This document shows positions 1-6,438 of a DNA stretch of 9,890 bases, one piece after another. The translations under genes were made by a program, and so were the position numbers. How positions within the stretch are numbered: position 1 is the first letter of the stretch; the number at the start of each line of letters is the position of its first letter. The DNA comes from an uncultured Prevotella sp. GTDB taxonomy: Bacteria > Bacteroidota > Bacteroidia > Bacteroidales > Bacteroidaceae. The stretch lies in the NCBI GenBank assembly GCA_900553285.1, contig USCX01000047.1:1-9890 (forward strand), read 5' to 3'. The notes beneath the pieces are model-generated. The model worked only from the letters and a program-made list of their open reading frames with translations, was not told where the DNA came from and made no database searches.

Positions 1-677
1 TAGAAGTCGAAGCCGAACTTGTCGTAGCGTGTGAGGATGCTGTCGCGCGTGGTGCCGGCAATGTCAGTGACGATATGCCGGTCTTCACCGATGAAGGCGT
101 TGATGAGGCTGCTTTTGCCGGCATTGGGTCGTCCTACGACAGAGAAACGGGGAATGTTGTCCTCGGCGTCGTCTTGCCGCTCGGGTTTGAGACGTTCCAG
201 CACCGCGTCAAGAAGGTCGCCCGTGCCGCTGCCCGTGGCGGCCGAAATGCAGTACGGGTCGCCAAGGCCGAGAGAGTAGAACTCCGCCGCCCCGTACCGT
301 TCGATGTTGTTGTCGGTCTTGTTGGCCACGAGGATAACCGGCGTTTTTGAGCGGCGCAGGATGTTGGCCACGGCACTGTCGAGGTCGGTTACCCCGTTTT
401 TTACGTCGACGACAAAGAGAATGACGTCTGCCTCTTCAGTAGCGATGAGTACTTGTTTGCGTATCTCCTCTTCAAAGATGTCGTCAGAGTTAACTACCCA
501 TCCTCCGGTGTCGACAATCGATATTTCGCGGCCGTTCCATTCGGCCTTGCCATATTGGCGGTCGCGCGTGGTGCCTGCTGTCTCACTGACGATGGCCTGG
601 CGCGTGCCGGTGAGGCGGTTGAACAGAGTCGATTTACCCACGTTGGGGCGGCCTACGATGGCGATCAGATTTCCCAT
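1..677 (-). CDS. der: Ribosome-associated GTPase Der (EngA), partial (N-terminal half)
   Basis: Der is a tandem-domain GTPase needed for maturation of the 50S ribosomal subunit. The 225 complete codons visible encode the whole first G domain and the start of the second. The first P-loop is GRPNVGKST at residues 9-17, followed by DTGG at 56-59 and NKTD at 119-122. The second P-loop is GRPNAGKSS at 182-190, followed by a second AGTTRDS switch at 207-213. Two GTPase domains in one chain are diagnostic of Der. Family members are roughly 430-440 residues, so the rest of G domain 2 and the C-terminal KH-like domain lie beyond the left edge. The start is the ATG whose first base is 677, with AAAGGA about nine bases upstream. 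It lies 57 bases downstream of era on the same strand, as the last visible gene of the cluster. No frameshift is seen in the visible part. Confidence 0.97.
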   Translation of the reverse strand, partial: MGNLIAIVGRPNVGKSTLFNRLTGTRQAIVSETAGTTRDRQYGKAEWNGREISIVDTGGWVVNSDDIFEEEIRKQVLIATEEADVILFVVDVKNGVTDLDSAVANILRRSKTPVILVANKTDNNIERYGAAEFYSLGLGDPYCISAATGSGTGDLLDAVLERLKPERQDDAEDNIPRFSVVGRPNAGKSSLINAFIGEDRHIVTDIAGTTRDSILTRYDKFGFDF

Positions 678-734
678 GGTTGTTTGTCCTTTGTCGGAGG
701 TCGGTCGTCCGGCTCCGGGTTATTGTATTTCGTT

Positions 735-1619
735 TTATTCTGGGTTATACCCGTATGCGTTGAGGCGCTGTGTTGAGTTGCGCCAGTCCTTGTCGACTTT
801 CACAAAAAGCTCCAAGAAGATGTGTTTGCCGAAAAATTTTTCCATGCTGCGGCGGGCTTCGGTTGCAACACGTTTGAGAGCCACTCCTTTATGCCCGATG
901 ATGATGCCTTTCTGGCTTTCGCGTTCGACGTAGATGACGGCGTTGATGTGGATTCTCTCGTCCGTTTCTTTGAACTGTTCGACGGCGACTTCTACGGCAT
1001 AGGGGATTTCCTTGGCATAGTAGAGCAGGATCTTCTCGCGGATAATTTCGGTGACGAAAAAGCGCGCCGGTTTGTCGGTCCACTGTTCCTTGCCAAAGTA
1101 GGGGGGAGATTCGGGCAGCAGTTCCTTGATGCGTGTCAGTACGTTGCCGATGTTGAATTTCGCCTTGGCGGAGATGGGAAAAATTTCAGCATCTGGAAGC
1201 AGGGCGTGCCACTCGTCGACGAGTTTTTCGAGCCCTTTCTGGTCCGTCAGGTCTATTTTGTTGATGAGCAGCAGCACGGGCGTTTTCATCTGGTTGACCT
1301 TGGCGAGGAATTCTTCGTTCTTTTCCGCGTTTTCAACGACGTCGGTCACGTAGAGCAGTACGTCGGCGTCTTTTAGGGCCGATACGGAAAAAGCGAGCAT
1401 CGACTCTTGAAGCTTGTAGTTTGGTTTCAGGACGCCCGGGGTGTCCGAGAATACGATTTGAGCGTCGTCTGTGTTGACGATGCCCATGATGCGGTGGCGC
1501 GTTGTCTGGGCCTTGAATGTGGCTATCGAAATGCGCTCGCCTACAAGGAGGTTCATTAGTGTCGACTTGCCGACGTTGGGATTTCCTACGATGTTGACAA
1601 AACCGGCTTTATGGCTCAT
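735..1619 (-). CDS. era: GTPase Era, 16S rRNA-binding, 30S assembly
   Basis: Era is an essential GTPase that binds the 3' end of 16S rRNA and promotes late 30S assembly. The protein has 294 residues, the usual length. The G domain shows the P-loop GNPNVGKST at 12-20, a TTRHRIMGI switch I region near 39-47, DTPG at 59-62, NKID at 120-123 and SAK at 150-152. The C-terminal KH domain carries the loop IIGHKG at 240-245 and the conserved ending around FVKVDKDWRN at 272-281. A single G domain plus a KH domain separates it from Der. The start ATG at 1619 fits the family N-terminus and has no obvious Shine-Dalgarno sequence. It lies 114 bases downstream of fabH and 57 bases upstream of der, all on one strand. 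A hairpin sits just upstream of its start (see 1646-1681). Confidence 0.98.
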   Translation of the reverse strand: MSHKAGFVNIVGNPNVGKSTLMNLLVGERISIATFKAQTTRHRIMGIVNTDDAQIVFSDTPGVLKPNYKLQESMLAFSVSALKDADVLLYVTDVVENAEKNEEFLAKVNQMKTPVLLLINKIDLTDQKGLEKLVDEWHALLPDAEIFPISAKAKFNIGNVLTRIKELLPESPPYFGKEQWTDKPARFFVTEIIREKILLYYAKEIPYAVEVAVEQFKETDERIHINAVIYVERESQKGIIIGHKGVALKRVATEARRSMEKFFGKHIFLELFVKVDKDWRNSTQRLNAYGYNPE

Positions 1620-1645
1620 AGTGAGTTTTTTCGGAGTTTTTACTT

Positions 1646-1681
1646 AAAAGAACGCATCGGTACGAGTACAGATGCGTTCTT
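1646..1681 (-). terminator. Hairpin between fabH and era, possible weak terminator or attenuator
   Basis: A perfect 11-bp stem pairs 1648-1658 with 1671-1681 around a 12-base loop. Read on the minus strand, it follows the fabH stop and is followed by only four U residues before AAG. This U-tract is weak for an intrinsic terminator. It lies about 30 bases before the era start, and I see no TAnnTTTG promoter between it and era. It may therefore reduce read-through or stabilise an mRNA end rather than fully separate the genes. Function is inferred from structure only. Confidence 0.55.
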
Positions 1682-1733
1682 ATAGGGATGCAACGCTGTG
1701 CTTCAATGGTGAGGGGCACGGCGTGGCGTGTGT

Positions 1734-2741
1734 TTACTTTTGCGGAGCGCCGTCATATCCCCACTTCATGTAGGCTGCGCCCCAGGTGAAACCTGCGCCG
1801 AAAGCCGTGAATATGAGGTTGTCTCCCTTTTTGAGCTGCTTCTCATAGTCCCACAGGGCCAGCGGTAAGGTGCCGGCCGACGTGTTACCGTAGCGTTGGA
1901 TGTTCAGCATGACCTTCTCCATCGGAAGTTCGAGGCGATGGGCTACGGCTTCGATGATGCGGACGTTGGCCTGGTGCGGAATGACCCAAGCGATGTTCTC
2001 GTTGTTGAGGCCGTTGCGTTCTGCGATGAGAGCGCTAGCGTCGCTCATGTTCGTGACGGCGAATTTGAACACCGTGCGTCCCTCTTGGTGGAGATAGTGC
2101 ATCTTGTGGTCAATCGTGAAGTAGGAGGGGCTGCATACGGAGCCGCCGGCTTTCATGCAGAGGAAGGGAAGTCCTTTTCCGTCTGTCCGCAGGTAAGAAT
2201 CTTTCCATCCGAGGTCTTCTGTCGTCGGCTCCAAGAGGACGGCTGCTGCGCCGTCTCCGAAGATGGGGCAGGTGGCGCGGTCCGTGTAGTCTACGACACT
2301 TGACATCTTGTCGGCGCCGCAGACGATGATACGCTTGTAGCGGCCACTTTCAATCATGCCTGCCGCTGCGTCCATCGCGAAGAGAAAACCGCAGCATGCT
2401 GCCTGCATGTCAATGGCGAAAGCGTTTTTCAGACCGACCCTGCCGATGACAATGGATGACGTCGAGGGGAAATGGTAGTCCGGCGTCGTCGTGGCGACGA
2501 TGACGCAGTCAATCGAATCGGGGTCTGCGCCTGTTTTCTGCAACAATTGCTTTACAGCTTTGCGGGCCATGTAGCTCGTTCCTAAACCTTCCTCGTTGAG
2601 GATGCGGCGCTCTTTGACACCGATGCGGGTCATAATCCACTCATCGTTGGTGTCTACCATGCGCGACAATTCCTCGTTGGTGAGGACGTATTCAGGCACG
2701 TAGCCGCCGACTCCGGTAATGACTGCATTTATTTTTTCCAT
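1734..2741 (-). CDS. fabH: Beta-ketoacyl-ACP synthase III (FabH)
   Basis: FabH starts type II fatty acid synthesis by condensing an acyl-CoA primer with malonyl-ACP in the cytoplasm. The 335-residue protein has the complete Cys-His-Asn triad: Cys116 in QAACCGF, His256 in IPHQAN (254-259) and Asn286 in RYGNTSAGT (283-291). The N-terminus GVGGYVPEYVLTNEEL and the segment TNDEWIMTRIGVKERR (31-46) are typical of the family. The C-terminal AFGAGFTWGAAY (313-324) forms part of the core fold. The 5' neighbour is rpmF, as in many bacteria. The plsX gene that often lies between rpmF and fabH in Proteobacteria is absent, which I recall as usual for Bacteroidales. FabH in this phylum can use branched or short acyl primers, and specificity cannot be read from sequence. 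The start at 2741 gives the canonical N-terminus. Confidence 0.97.
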   Translation of the reverse strand: MEKINAVITGVGGYVPEYVLTNEELSRMVDTNDEWIMTRIGVKERRILNEEGLGTSYMARKAVKQLLQKTGADPDSIDCVIVATTTPDYHFPSTSSIVIGRVGLKNAFAIDMQAACCGFLFAMDAAAGMIESGRYKRIIVCGADKMSSVVDYTDRATCPIFGDGAAAVLLEPTTEDLGWKDSYLRTDGKGLPFLCMKAGGSVCSPSYFTIDHKMHYLHQEGRTVFKFAVTNMSDASALIAERNGLNNENIAWVIPHQANVRIIEAVAHRLELPMEKVMLNIQRYGNTSAGTLPLALWDYEKQLKKGDNLIFTAFGAGFTWGAAYMKWGYDGAPQK

Positions 2742-2774
2742 GGCGAAATTTCTTGATACTCTTGTTTTTTACCC

Positions 2775-2806
2775 AAAAAGGCTCACGGTGTTTACGATGA
2801 GCCTTT
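2775..2806 (-). terminator. Intrinsic terminator-like hairpin after rpmF
   Basis: A 9-bp stem pairs 2777-2785 with 2798-2806 around a 12-base loop. On the minus strand it reads into a run of five U residues (2779-2775). It lies 31 bases after the rpmF stop and before fabH. The form is that of a short Rho-independent terminator. Because fabH downstream has no clear promoter, it may attenuate rather than fully stop transcription, keeping ribosomal protein levels above those of fabH. That interpretation is inference. Confidence 0.65.
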
Positions 2807-2836
2807 GGAAGATACGCATTGACTGGCAGGGGCCGT

Positions 2837-3022
2837 TTATTCGGCCACTTCTTTTACGATAGCCAGCTTGCCGCGATAGTAACCGCAGGACGGACAAACC
2901 GTGTGGTAGATGTGCCAAGCGCCGCAGTTCGGGCAGATTGCCATTGTCGGGGCCACTGCCTTATCGTGTGTTCTGCGTTTGAGCGTTCTTGTCTTTGACT
3001 GTCTTCTTTTAGGATGTGCCAT
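2837..3022 (-). CDS. rpmF: 50S ribosomal protein L32
   Basis: L32 is a small structural protein of the large ribosomal subunit. The 61-residue protein begins MAHPKRRQSKTRTLKRRTHD, the basic N-terminal tail typical of L32. It then has a zinc-ribbon with cysteines at 30, 33, 43 and 46 in a CX2C-X9-CX2C arrangement, so this is the zinc-binding form rather than the cysteine-free paralogue seen in some bacteria. It follows the DUF177 gene after 34 bases on the same strand, the widely conserved yceD-rpmF pair, and precedes fabH. No promoter-like TAnnTTTG lies in the 34-base gap, so co-transcription from the upstream gene is likely. A terminator-like hairpin follows it at 2775-2806. Confidence 0.98.
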   Translation of the reverse strand: MAHPKRRQSKTRTLKRRTHDKAVAPTMAICPNCGAWHIYHTVCPSCGYYRGKLAIVKEVAE

Positions 3023-3056
3023 TTCTGTTTATACGTTTAATTGTTAGTTTTGTCGT

Positions 3057-3515
3057 TTACGCTTCGGGGTCCGAAAGGTTGAGGCGTTTGATGACCTCGG
3101 GGTCGCAGTCGGCGATGTCGTGGACACGTTGGATTGGAAGCGACAACTCGATAAGTTCATAGAGTTCCCACGCCGCATCGTAACAGCCGTTTTCGACATA
3201 TTGGGTGTTGTCGTCAGGGGTGGGGCTGTCGTTCGCCTCGTCTTTCAGGACGATTGTCTTTTCAACGTCGACGGGTATTGTGAGGTCGTCCAAGCAGCGG
3301 TCGCATGCCACGGTGACCGTTCCCCGTATCGTATATGTCGCTTCGTATGAGGAACCCATTGTGTGCGACAAAGTGAGTACAGCCTCTGCATTTCCGCCTT
3401 TTATCTCGTTCTGGTCCAAGTCGTTAAAGAACTTGTCGTCCAGTTTGAAAGTGCGGTGCAGGGGCGCTGCTTTGATGTTCCTGACGTTGATGATATAGGT
3501 GTCCAATTCAGGCAT
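3057..3515 (-). CDS. DUF177 / YceD-family protein, 23S rRNA accumulation
   Basis: The protein has 152 residues and belongs to the DUF177 (YceD) family. Members are almost always encoded next to rpmF and are linked in E. coli and plants to 23S rRNA accumulation and 50S biogenesis. The hallmark CDRCLDDL lies at 71-78, with Cys71 and Cys74. It is followed by an acidic stretch near 92-104 and the segment YELIELSLPIQRVHD (119-133), which matches the family's C-terminal half. I chose the ATG at 3515. The open frame extends to an ATG at 3641, but a promoter -7 box at 3524-3531 lies between the two. The extra 42 residues would therefore fall upstream of the transcript, and they do not resemble the family. 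The leader would then be only a few bases long, which is unusual. It is the first gene of the cluster with rpmF and fabH. Confidence 0.93.
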   Translation of the reverse strand: MPELDTYIINVRNIKAAPLHRTFKLDDKFFNDLDQNEIKGGNAEAVLTLSHTMGSSYEATYTIRGTVTVACDRCLDDLTIPVDVEKTIVLKDEANDSPTPDDNTQYVENGCYDAAWELYELIELSLPIQRVHDIADCDPEVIKRLNLSDPEA

Positions 3516-3523
3516 AGCGGCTG

Positions 3524-3531
3524 CAAAGTTA
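3524..3531 (-). promoter_or_regulatory. Bacteroidota-type -7 promoter box for the DUF177-rpmF cluster
   Basis: On the minus strand this reads TAACTTTG followed by C, an exact fit to the TAnnTTTG consensus. It lies only eight bases before the DUF177 start codon, so transcription would begin nearly at the ATG. No good -33 TTTG is visible at the expected 19-21 base spacing, so the call rests on the -7 element and its position. Confidence 0.6.
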
Positions 3532-3681
3532 CTATTTTTTTGGATACTAAGCGAAGTTAGGCTATAAATCTTTCTAATTTGGAGGACTATATTTGTCGCG
3601 TGTGGCTGCCCGTCGGGAAACGAAGAGGCTTTTCCGGACAAGGGAGGGACGGCGAGACGGTTTGCCGGGCGGGCTTGGAGG

Positions 3682-3723
3682 AAAAACGGACGGCCTGACC
3701 GGAAAAACGGTCAGGCCGTCCGT
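3682..3723 (-). terminator. Strong intrinsic terminator downstream of uvrD
   Basis: A perfect 16-bp stem pairs 3686-3701 with 3708-3723 around a six-base loop. On the minus strand it ends in five U residues (complement of 3686-3682) followed by CC. It lies about 180 bases after the uvrD stop and before the DUF177 promoter, so it probably ends the uvrD transcript. On the plus strand no U-tract follows, so it is not bidirectional. The long 3' untranslated region this implies is a little unusual. Confidence 0.75.
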
Positions 3724-3904
3724 GGGCTCAGTCAGGCCGCCTGTCAAACTGGTGGGAGGCTCTCGTGAAACAGGCTTGTAGTAAGAATGGAGTCTTTTTG
3801 TGGTAACCTGTATATATCCAGTATGTTATGAATGGGGCAGGGCGCTTCTTTTTACGGGCGGGTTGTTTGGCAGGGCTGTTGTCGTGGCGGAATTTCTTCC
3901 GGTT

Positions 3905-6196
3905 TCAGTCCAATGTCTTGTAGCGTGCGAATTTAAGCAGGAGGGCTTTTTCGCCGGCGTGGTCGAACTGGACGGTGGCTTTTATGGTTTCACCGGCTTT
4001 TTCGAGACGGCGAACTTCTCCACGGCCGAACCGCTCGTGTTCGATGTGTTGCCCCACGCGCAGGCCGCCAGCCTCGGTGAGCGCTTGTGAGGCCGTGTGG
4101 CGGGGCGTCGTCCCTACACGTTGAAGGCGGGCAGGGCGAGGCGGTGTGATCGGGCGTGGGCGGAGTGAGGCTGCCGGCTGGGCAGGAAACTCACGGCGTA
4201 GCGGGGTGGTAGGAGCCGGGCGGAAATAGGATGCCGTTTCACGGTTTATGCAGTTCGGGTCGATTTCGTCGATGAAAGGGCTGGGCTTGCAGGTTTCGAA
4301 AGTTCCGTAATGAATGCGTGTGTGGGCGTAGCTGAGGTAGCAGTAAGTTTTGGCGCGTGTCAGGGCGACGTAGAAGAGCCGGCGTTCCTCTTCCATCTGT
4401 TTAGGGAAAAAGCGGGCGTTTGCATTGGAAAAGAGTCCGTCTTCCAGTCCGACGATGAAAACGGCTTCAAATTCCAGTCCTTTGGCGGCGTGGACGGTCA
4501 TGAGGGTGACGCGTGGCGTATCGTCGCGGTCGGTGTCGGCGTCGGTGAGCAGCGAGACCTGTGACAGGTAGTCAGACAGCGTGGCTGGTTGGTCGTTCCC
4601 TTCTTCCTCCCATTCTTTTTCGAACCGTTTGATGGAATCGGCCAGCTCTTGCAGATTTTCTTGGCGGCTGAGGTTTTCGGCCGAGCGGTCGGCGTAAACA
4701 TCGGCGTGGATGCCACTGTTTTTGATAATGTGCAGAGCCAGATCGTACGCTCCTTGGGTTTCGGCCAGTTGGGTGAAACTTCTGATAAGTTCGACGAACC
4801 GTGCCAGTTTCTGGGCGATGCCGCTCTGAATGGTCACGCCGTATTTTCCGGGTTCGGAGAGCACGTCCCACAGGGCCGCGTCGGCCGTCAAGGCGGCAGC
4901 GGCCAGCTTTTTCATCGTCGTGTCGCCGATTCCGCGTGTCGGGTAGTTGATGATGCGTGTCAGCGCCTCTTCGTCGTACGGGTTCGAAGTGAGCCGGAAA
5001 TAGGCCAGAACGTCTTTTATTTCTTTGCGTTGATAGAACGAGAGGCCACCGTAGATGCGATAGGGGATGCTGAACAGGCGGAGTGCTTCTTCGAACGAGC
5101 GGCTTTGAGCGTTTGTGCGGTAAAGAATGGCCATGTCGTTGTATTCTACGCCTCTGCGTGCTAACGACGATATGGCTTTGGCCACTTTCTGGCTCTCTTC
5201 TTTGTCGCTCATGGCCGTCAGAAGCGTGATTTTTTCGCCTTCGTCACGATTGCTGTATACCTCTTTCTGAATTTGGCCCTTATTGTGGCTGATGACGGAA
5301 TTGGCGGCAGCCACGATGTGGCGCGTCGAGCGGTAGTTGCATTCCAGCTTGAAAAGCCGTGCTCCGGCGTATTGCGTGTTGAATTGCAGGATGTTGCCGA
5401 TTTCGGCGCCCCGGAAGCCATAAATGCTTTGGGCATCGTCCCCGACCACACAGATGCGTGAGTGCGCGTCAGTGAGCTGGCTGACGATGCGGTGCTGTGC
5501 GAAGTTCGTGTCCTGATACTCGTCGACAAGGACATACTGGAAGCGTTCTTTGTATTTCCGGCAGGTTTCGGGATGATTGCGGAAGAGCAGGTAGGTGCGT
5601 AGCAGGAGGTCGTCGAAATCCATGGCGTCGGACTGCTGGCACCGCCGTTCATATCGGGCATAGATGGAAGCCACGGCCGGGATGCCGTCTTCCTGGTCAC
5701 ACTTGGCGAGGCTGGCGTCCGCGGCATAGTCGGCGGCGGTCATCAGATGGTTTTTGGCTTTTGAGATGCGTCCTCCGACGGTTGAGGGCTTATATAGTTT
5801 CTCGTCCAGTTCCATTTCTTTGACGATGGTGCGGATCAGGCGGCGCGCATCATCCTGGTCGTAGATGGTGAAGTGAGGATTGATGCCGACGAGGCCGGAT
5901 TCCGTGCGCAAGATACGGGCGAAGATGGAGTGAAACGTACCCATCCATAACCCGCCCGCCAAGTCCGTACCGACGAGGCCGGCAATGCGTTCTTTCATCT
6001 CGCGGGCTGCCTTGTTCGTGAAAGTCAATGCCAGGATGTGCCACGGCGCCATGCCTTTCTCCATGAGATAGGCTATCTTGTAAGTCAGCACACGGGTTTT
6101 TCCTGAGCCGGCTCCTGCGATGACGAGTGCCGGACCGTCGCAGTAGGTGACGGCGGCACGTTGGCTGTCGTTGAGTTCGTCTAAATAGTTGGACAT
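3905..6196 (-). CDS. uvrD: UvrD/PcrA-family 3'-5' DNA helicase
   Basis: This is a superfamily 1A ATP-dependent DNA helicase acting in repair and replication restart. The 763-residue protein has all the helicase motifs. These are the Q motif Gln12, motif I GAGSGKT (28-34), Ia TFTNKAA (58-64), II DEYQDT (225-230), III GDDAQSIYGFRGA (252-264), IV CNYRS (286-290), V in TVHAAKGLEFE (567-577) and VI VALTRAK (610-616). Residues 656-709 form a Pro/Arg/Thr-rich linker. Residues 711-763 resemble the C-terminal Tudor-like region of PcrA/UvrD, which contacts RNA polymerase in some species. There is no RecB-type nuclease domain, so AddA or RecB is unlikely. The start at 6196 gives the usual short N-terminus before the Q motif. 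A start at 6232 would lie upstream of the -7 box at 6220-6227. The gene is divergent from the thiamin operon and transcribed alone. UvrD and PcrA cannot be told apart here. Confidence 0.96.
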   Translation of the reverse strand: MSNYLDELNDSQRAAVTYCDGPALVIAGAGSGKTRVLTYKIAYLMEKGMAPWHILALTFTNKAAREMKERIAGLVGTDLAGGLWMGTFHSIFARILRTESGLVGINPHFTIYDQDDARRLIRTIVKEMELDEKLYKPSTVGGRISKAKNHLMTAADYAADASLAKCDQEDGIPAVASIYARYERRCQQSDAMDFDDLLLRTYLLFRNHPETCRKYKERFQYVLVDEYQDTNFAQHRIVSQLTDAHSRICVVGDDAQSIYGFRGAEIGNILQFNTQYAGARLFKLECNYRSTRHIVAAANSVISHNKGQIQKEVYSNRDEGEKITLLTAMSDKEESQKVAKAISSLARRGVEYNDMAILYRTNAQSRSFEEALRLFSIPYRIYGGLSFYQRKEIKDVLAYFRLTSNPYDEEALTRIINYPTRGIGDTTMKKLAAAALTADAALWDVLSEPGKYGVTIQSGIAQKLARFVELIRSFTQLAETQGAYDLALHIIKNSGIHADVYADRSAENLSRQENLQELADSIKRFEKEWEEEGNDQPATLSDYLSQVSLLTDADTDRDDTPRVTLMTVHAAKGLEFEAVFIVGLEDGLFSNANARFFPKQMEEERRLFYVALTRAKTYCYLSYAHTRIHYGTFETCKPSPFIDEIDPNCINRETASYFRPAPTTPLRREFPAQPAASLRPRPITPPRPARLQRVGTTPRHTASQALTEAGGLRVGQHIEHERFGRGEVRRLEKAGETIKATVQFDHAGEKALLLKFARYKTLD

Positions 6197-6219
6197 GCGA
6201 AAAGATGTTAAGCGGCCCG

Positions 6220-6227
6220 CAAAGTTA
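6220..6227 (-). promoter_or_regulatory. -7 promoter box for uvrD
   Basis: On the minus strand this reads TAACTTTG followed by C, identical to the box before the DUF177 gene. It is 23 bases before the uvrD ATG at 6196. No convincing -33 element is visible at the expected spacing. Its position explains why the more upstream in-frame ATG at 6232 is unlikely to be used. Confidence 0.6.
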
Positions 6228-6248
6228 CGCATTTTTCCCGTAGGAAGG

Positions 6249-6279
6249 TTGGGCTGCCTGCGTAAAGTCCTTATCTTTG
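6249..6279 (+). promoter_or_regulatory. Promoter of the thiamin operon (-33 and -7 boxes)
   Basis: TATCTTTG at 6272-6279 matches TAnnTTTG. TTG at 6249-6251 (GTTG against the TTTG consensus) lies 20 bases before it, the spacing expected for the Bacteroidota primary sigma factor. The start of transcription would fall shortly before the first helix of the TPP aptamer at 6289, so the riboswitch would begin almost at the 5' end of the mRNA. This agreement in position supports both calls. Confidence 0.75.
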
Positions 6280-6288
6280 CCCGATGTT

Positions 6289-6373
6289 AAACAAAGGGGT
6301 GTCCGGCGGTTTCGCCGGGCTGAGATCATACCCTGTGAACCTGATGCAGGTCATGCTGCCGAAGGGATTGTTT
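6289..6373 (+). ncRNA. TPP riboswitch aptamer (THI element)
   Basis: The conserved core of the thiamin pyrophosphate aptamer is present in order: GGGGTG (6296-6301), CTGAGA (6320-6325), ATACCC (6328-6333), GAACCTGAT (6337-6345) and the 3' GAAGGGA (6361-6367). The helices can be traced. P1 pairs AAACAA (6289-6294) with TTGTTT (6368-6373). P2 pairs GGGT (6297-6300) with ACCC (6330-6333). The P3 stem pairs CCGGCG (6303-6308) with CGCCGG (6313-6318). The second arm pairs GCAG (6346-6349) with CTGC (6356-6359). TPP binding should repress the downstream thiE-thiC-thi4 operon. There is no terminator hairpin between aptamer and thiE, so control of translation is more likely than premature termination. 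Confidence 0.96.
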
Positions 6374-6409
6374 TTATACTTTCACTCACAGATGTTTGTT
6401 TCCGGCGCC

Positions 6410-6435
6410 CCTTATTTATTAATAAAGGTGTAAGG
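6410..6435 (+). promoter_or_regulatory. Possible Shine-Dalgarno-sequestering hairpin before thiE
   Basis: CCTTA at 6410-6414 can pair with TAAGG at 6431-6435, which contains the ribosome binding site of thiE (AAGGA, 6432-6436, just before the ATG at 6439). The loop includes the self-complementary TTTATTAATAAA (6415-6426). This could be the expression platform of the riboswitch, hiding the ribosome site when TPP is bound. The outer stem is only 5 bp, and how it is coupled to the aptamer is not evident. Confidence 0.35.
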
Positions 6436-6438
6436 AAT

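Larger units (their letters stand above)
3516..3904. other. 389-base gap without a convincing gene
   Basis: This stretch separates the DUF177 start from the uvrD stop. It contains the DUF177 promoter box at its left end and a strong hairpin at 3682-3723. The 9-mer GTCAGGCCG occurs at 3710-3718 and 3731-3739, and its inverted copy CGGCCTGAC at 3691-3699. GAAAAACGG occurs at 3681-3689 and 3702-3710. A 62-codon plus-strand frame (3593-3781) spans the hairpin, has low-complexity Arg/Gly/Lys-rich content and looks spurious. I see no tRNA, promoter or riboswitch in the remainder (3740-3904). Confidence 0.6.

Noticed and set aside
678..734. Short inverted repeat between era and der
   Set aside because: Only about five base pairs with a long loop and no U-tract, so not distinguishable from chance.
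304..933. 209-codon plus-strand frame opposite der and era
   Set aside because: It crosses the boundary of two conserved genes on the other strand and has no recognisable features.
822..1376. 184-codon plus-strand frame opposite era
   Set aside because: It mirrors the coding frame of a complete, well-conserved gene. Long antisense frames are expected in GC-rich coding DNA.
3516..3641. 42-codon N-terminal extension of the DUF177 protein
   Set aside because: The -7 promoter box at 3524-3531 lies inside it, and the family fit begins at the ATG at 3515.
3593..3781. 62-codon plus-strand frame in the gap between the DUF177 gene and uvrD
   Set aside because: It spans the terminator hairpin and is of low complexity (Arg, Gly, Lys). 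It has no promoter box and resembles no known protein.
3740..3904. Possible small RNA or tRNA in the gap after uvrD
   Set aside because: I found no cloverleaf, no T-loop sequence and no promoter box. The short inverted segments there are too weak to call.
6277..6438. In-frame N-terminal extension of thiE by 54 codons, starting at an ATG at 6284 or an alternative start at 6277
   Set aside because: It overlaps the promoter and the TPP aptamer, and the encoded residues do not resemble ThiE. The ATG at 6439 has a ribosome binding site.
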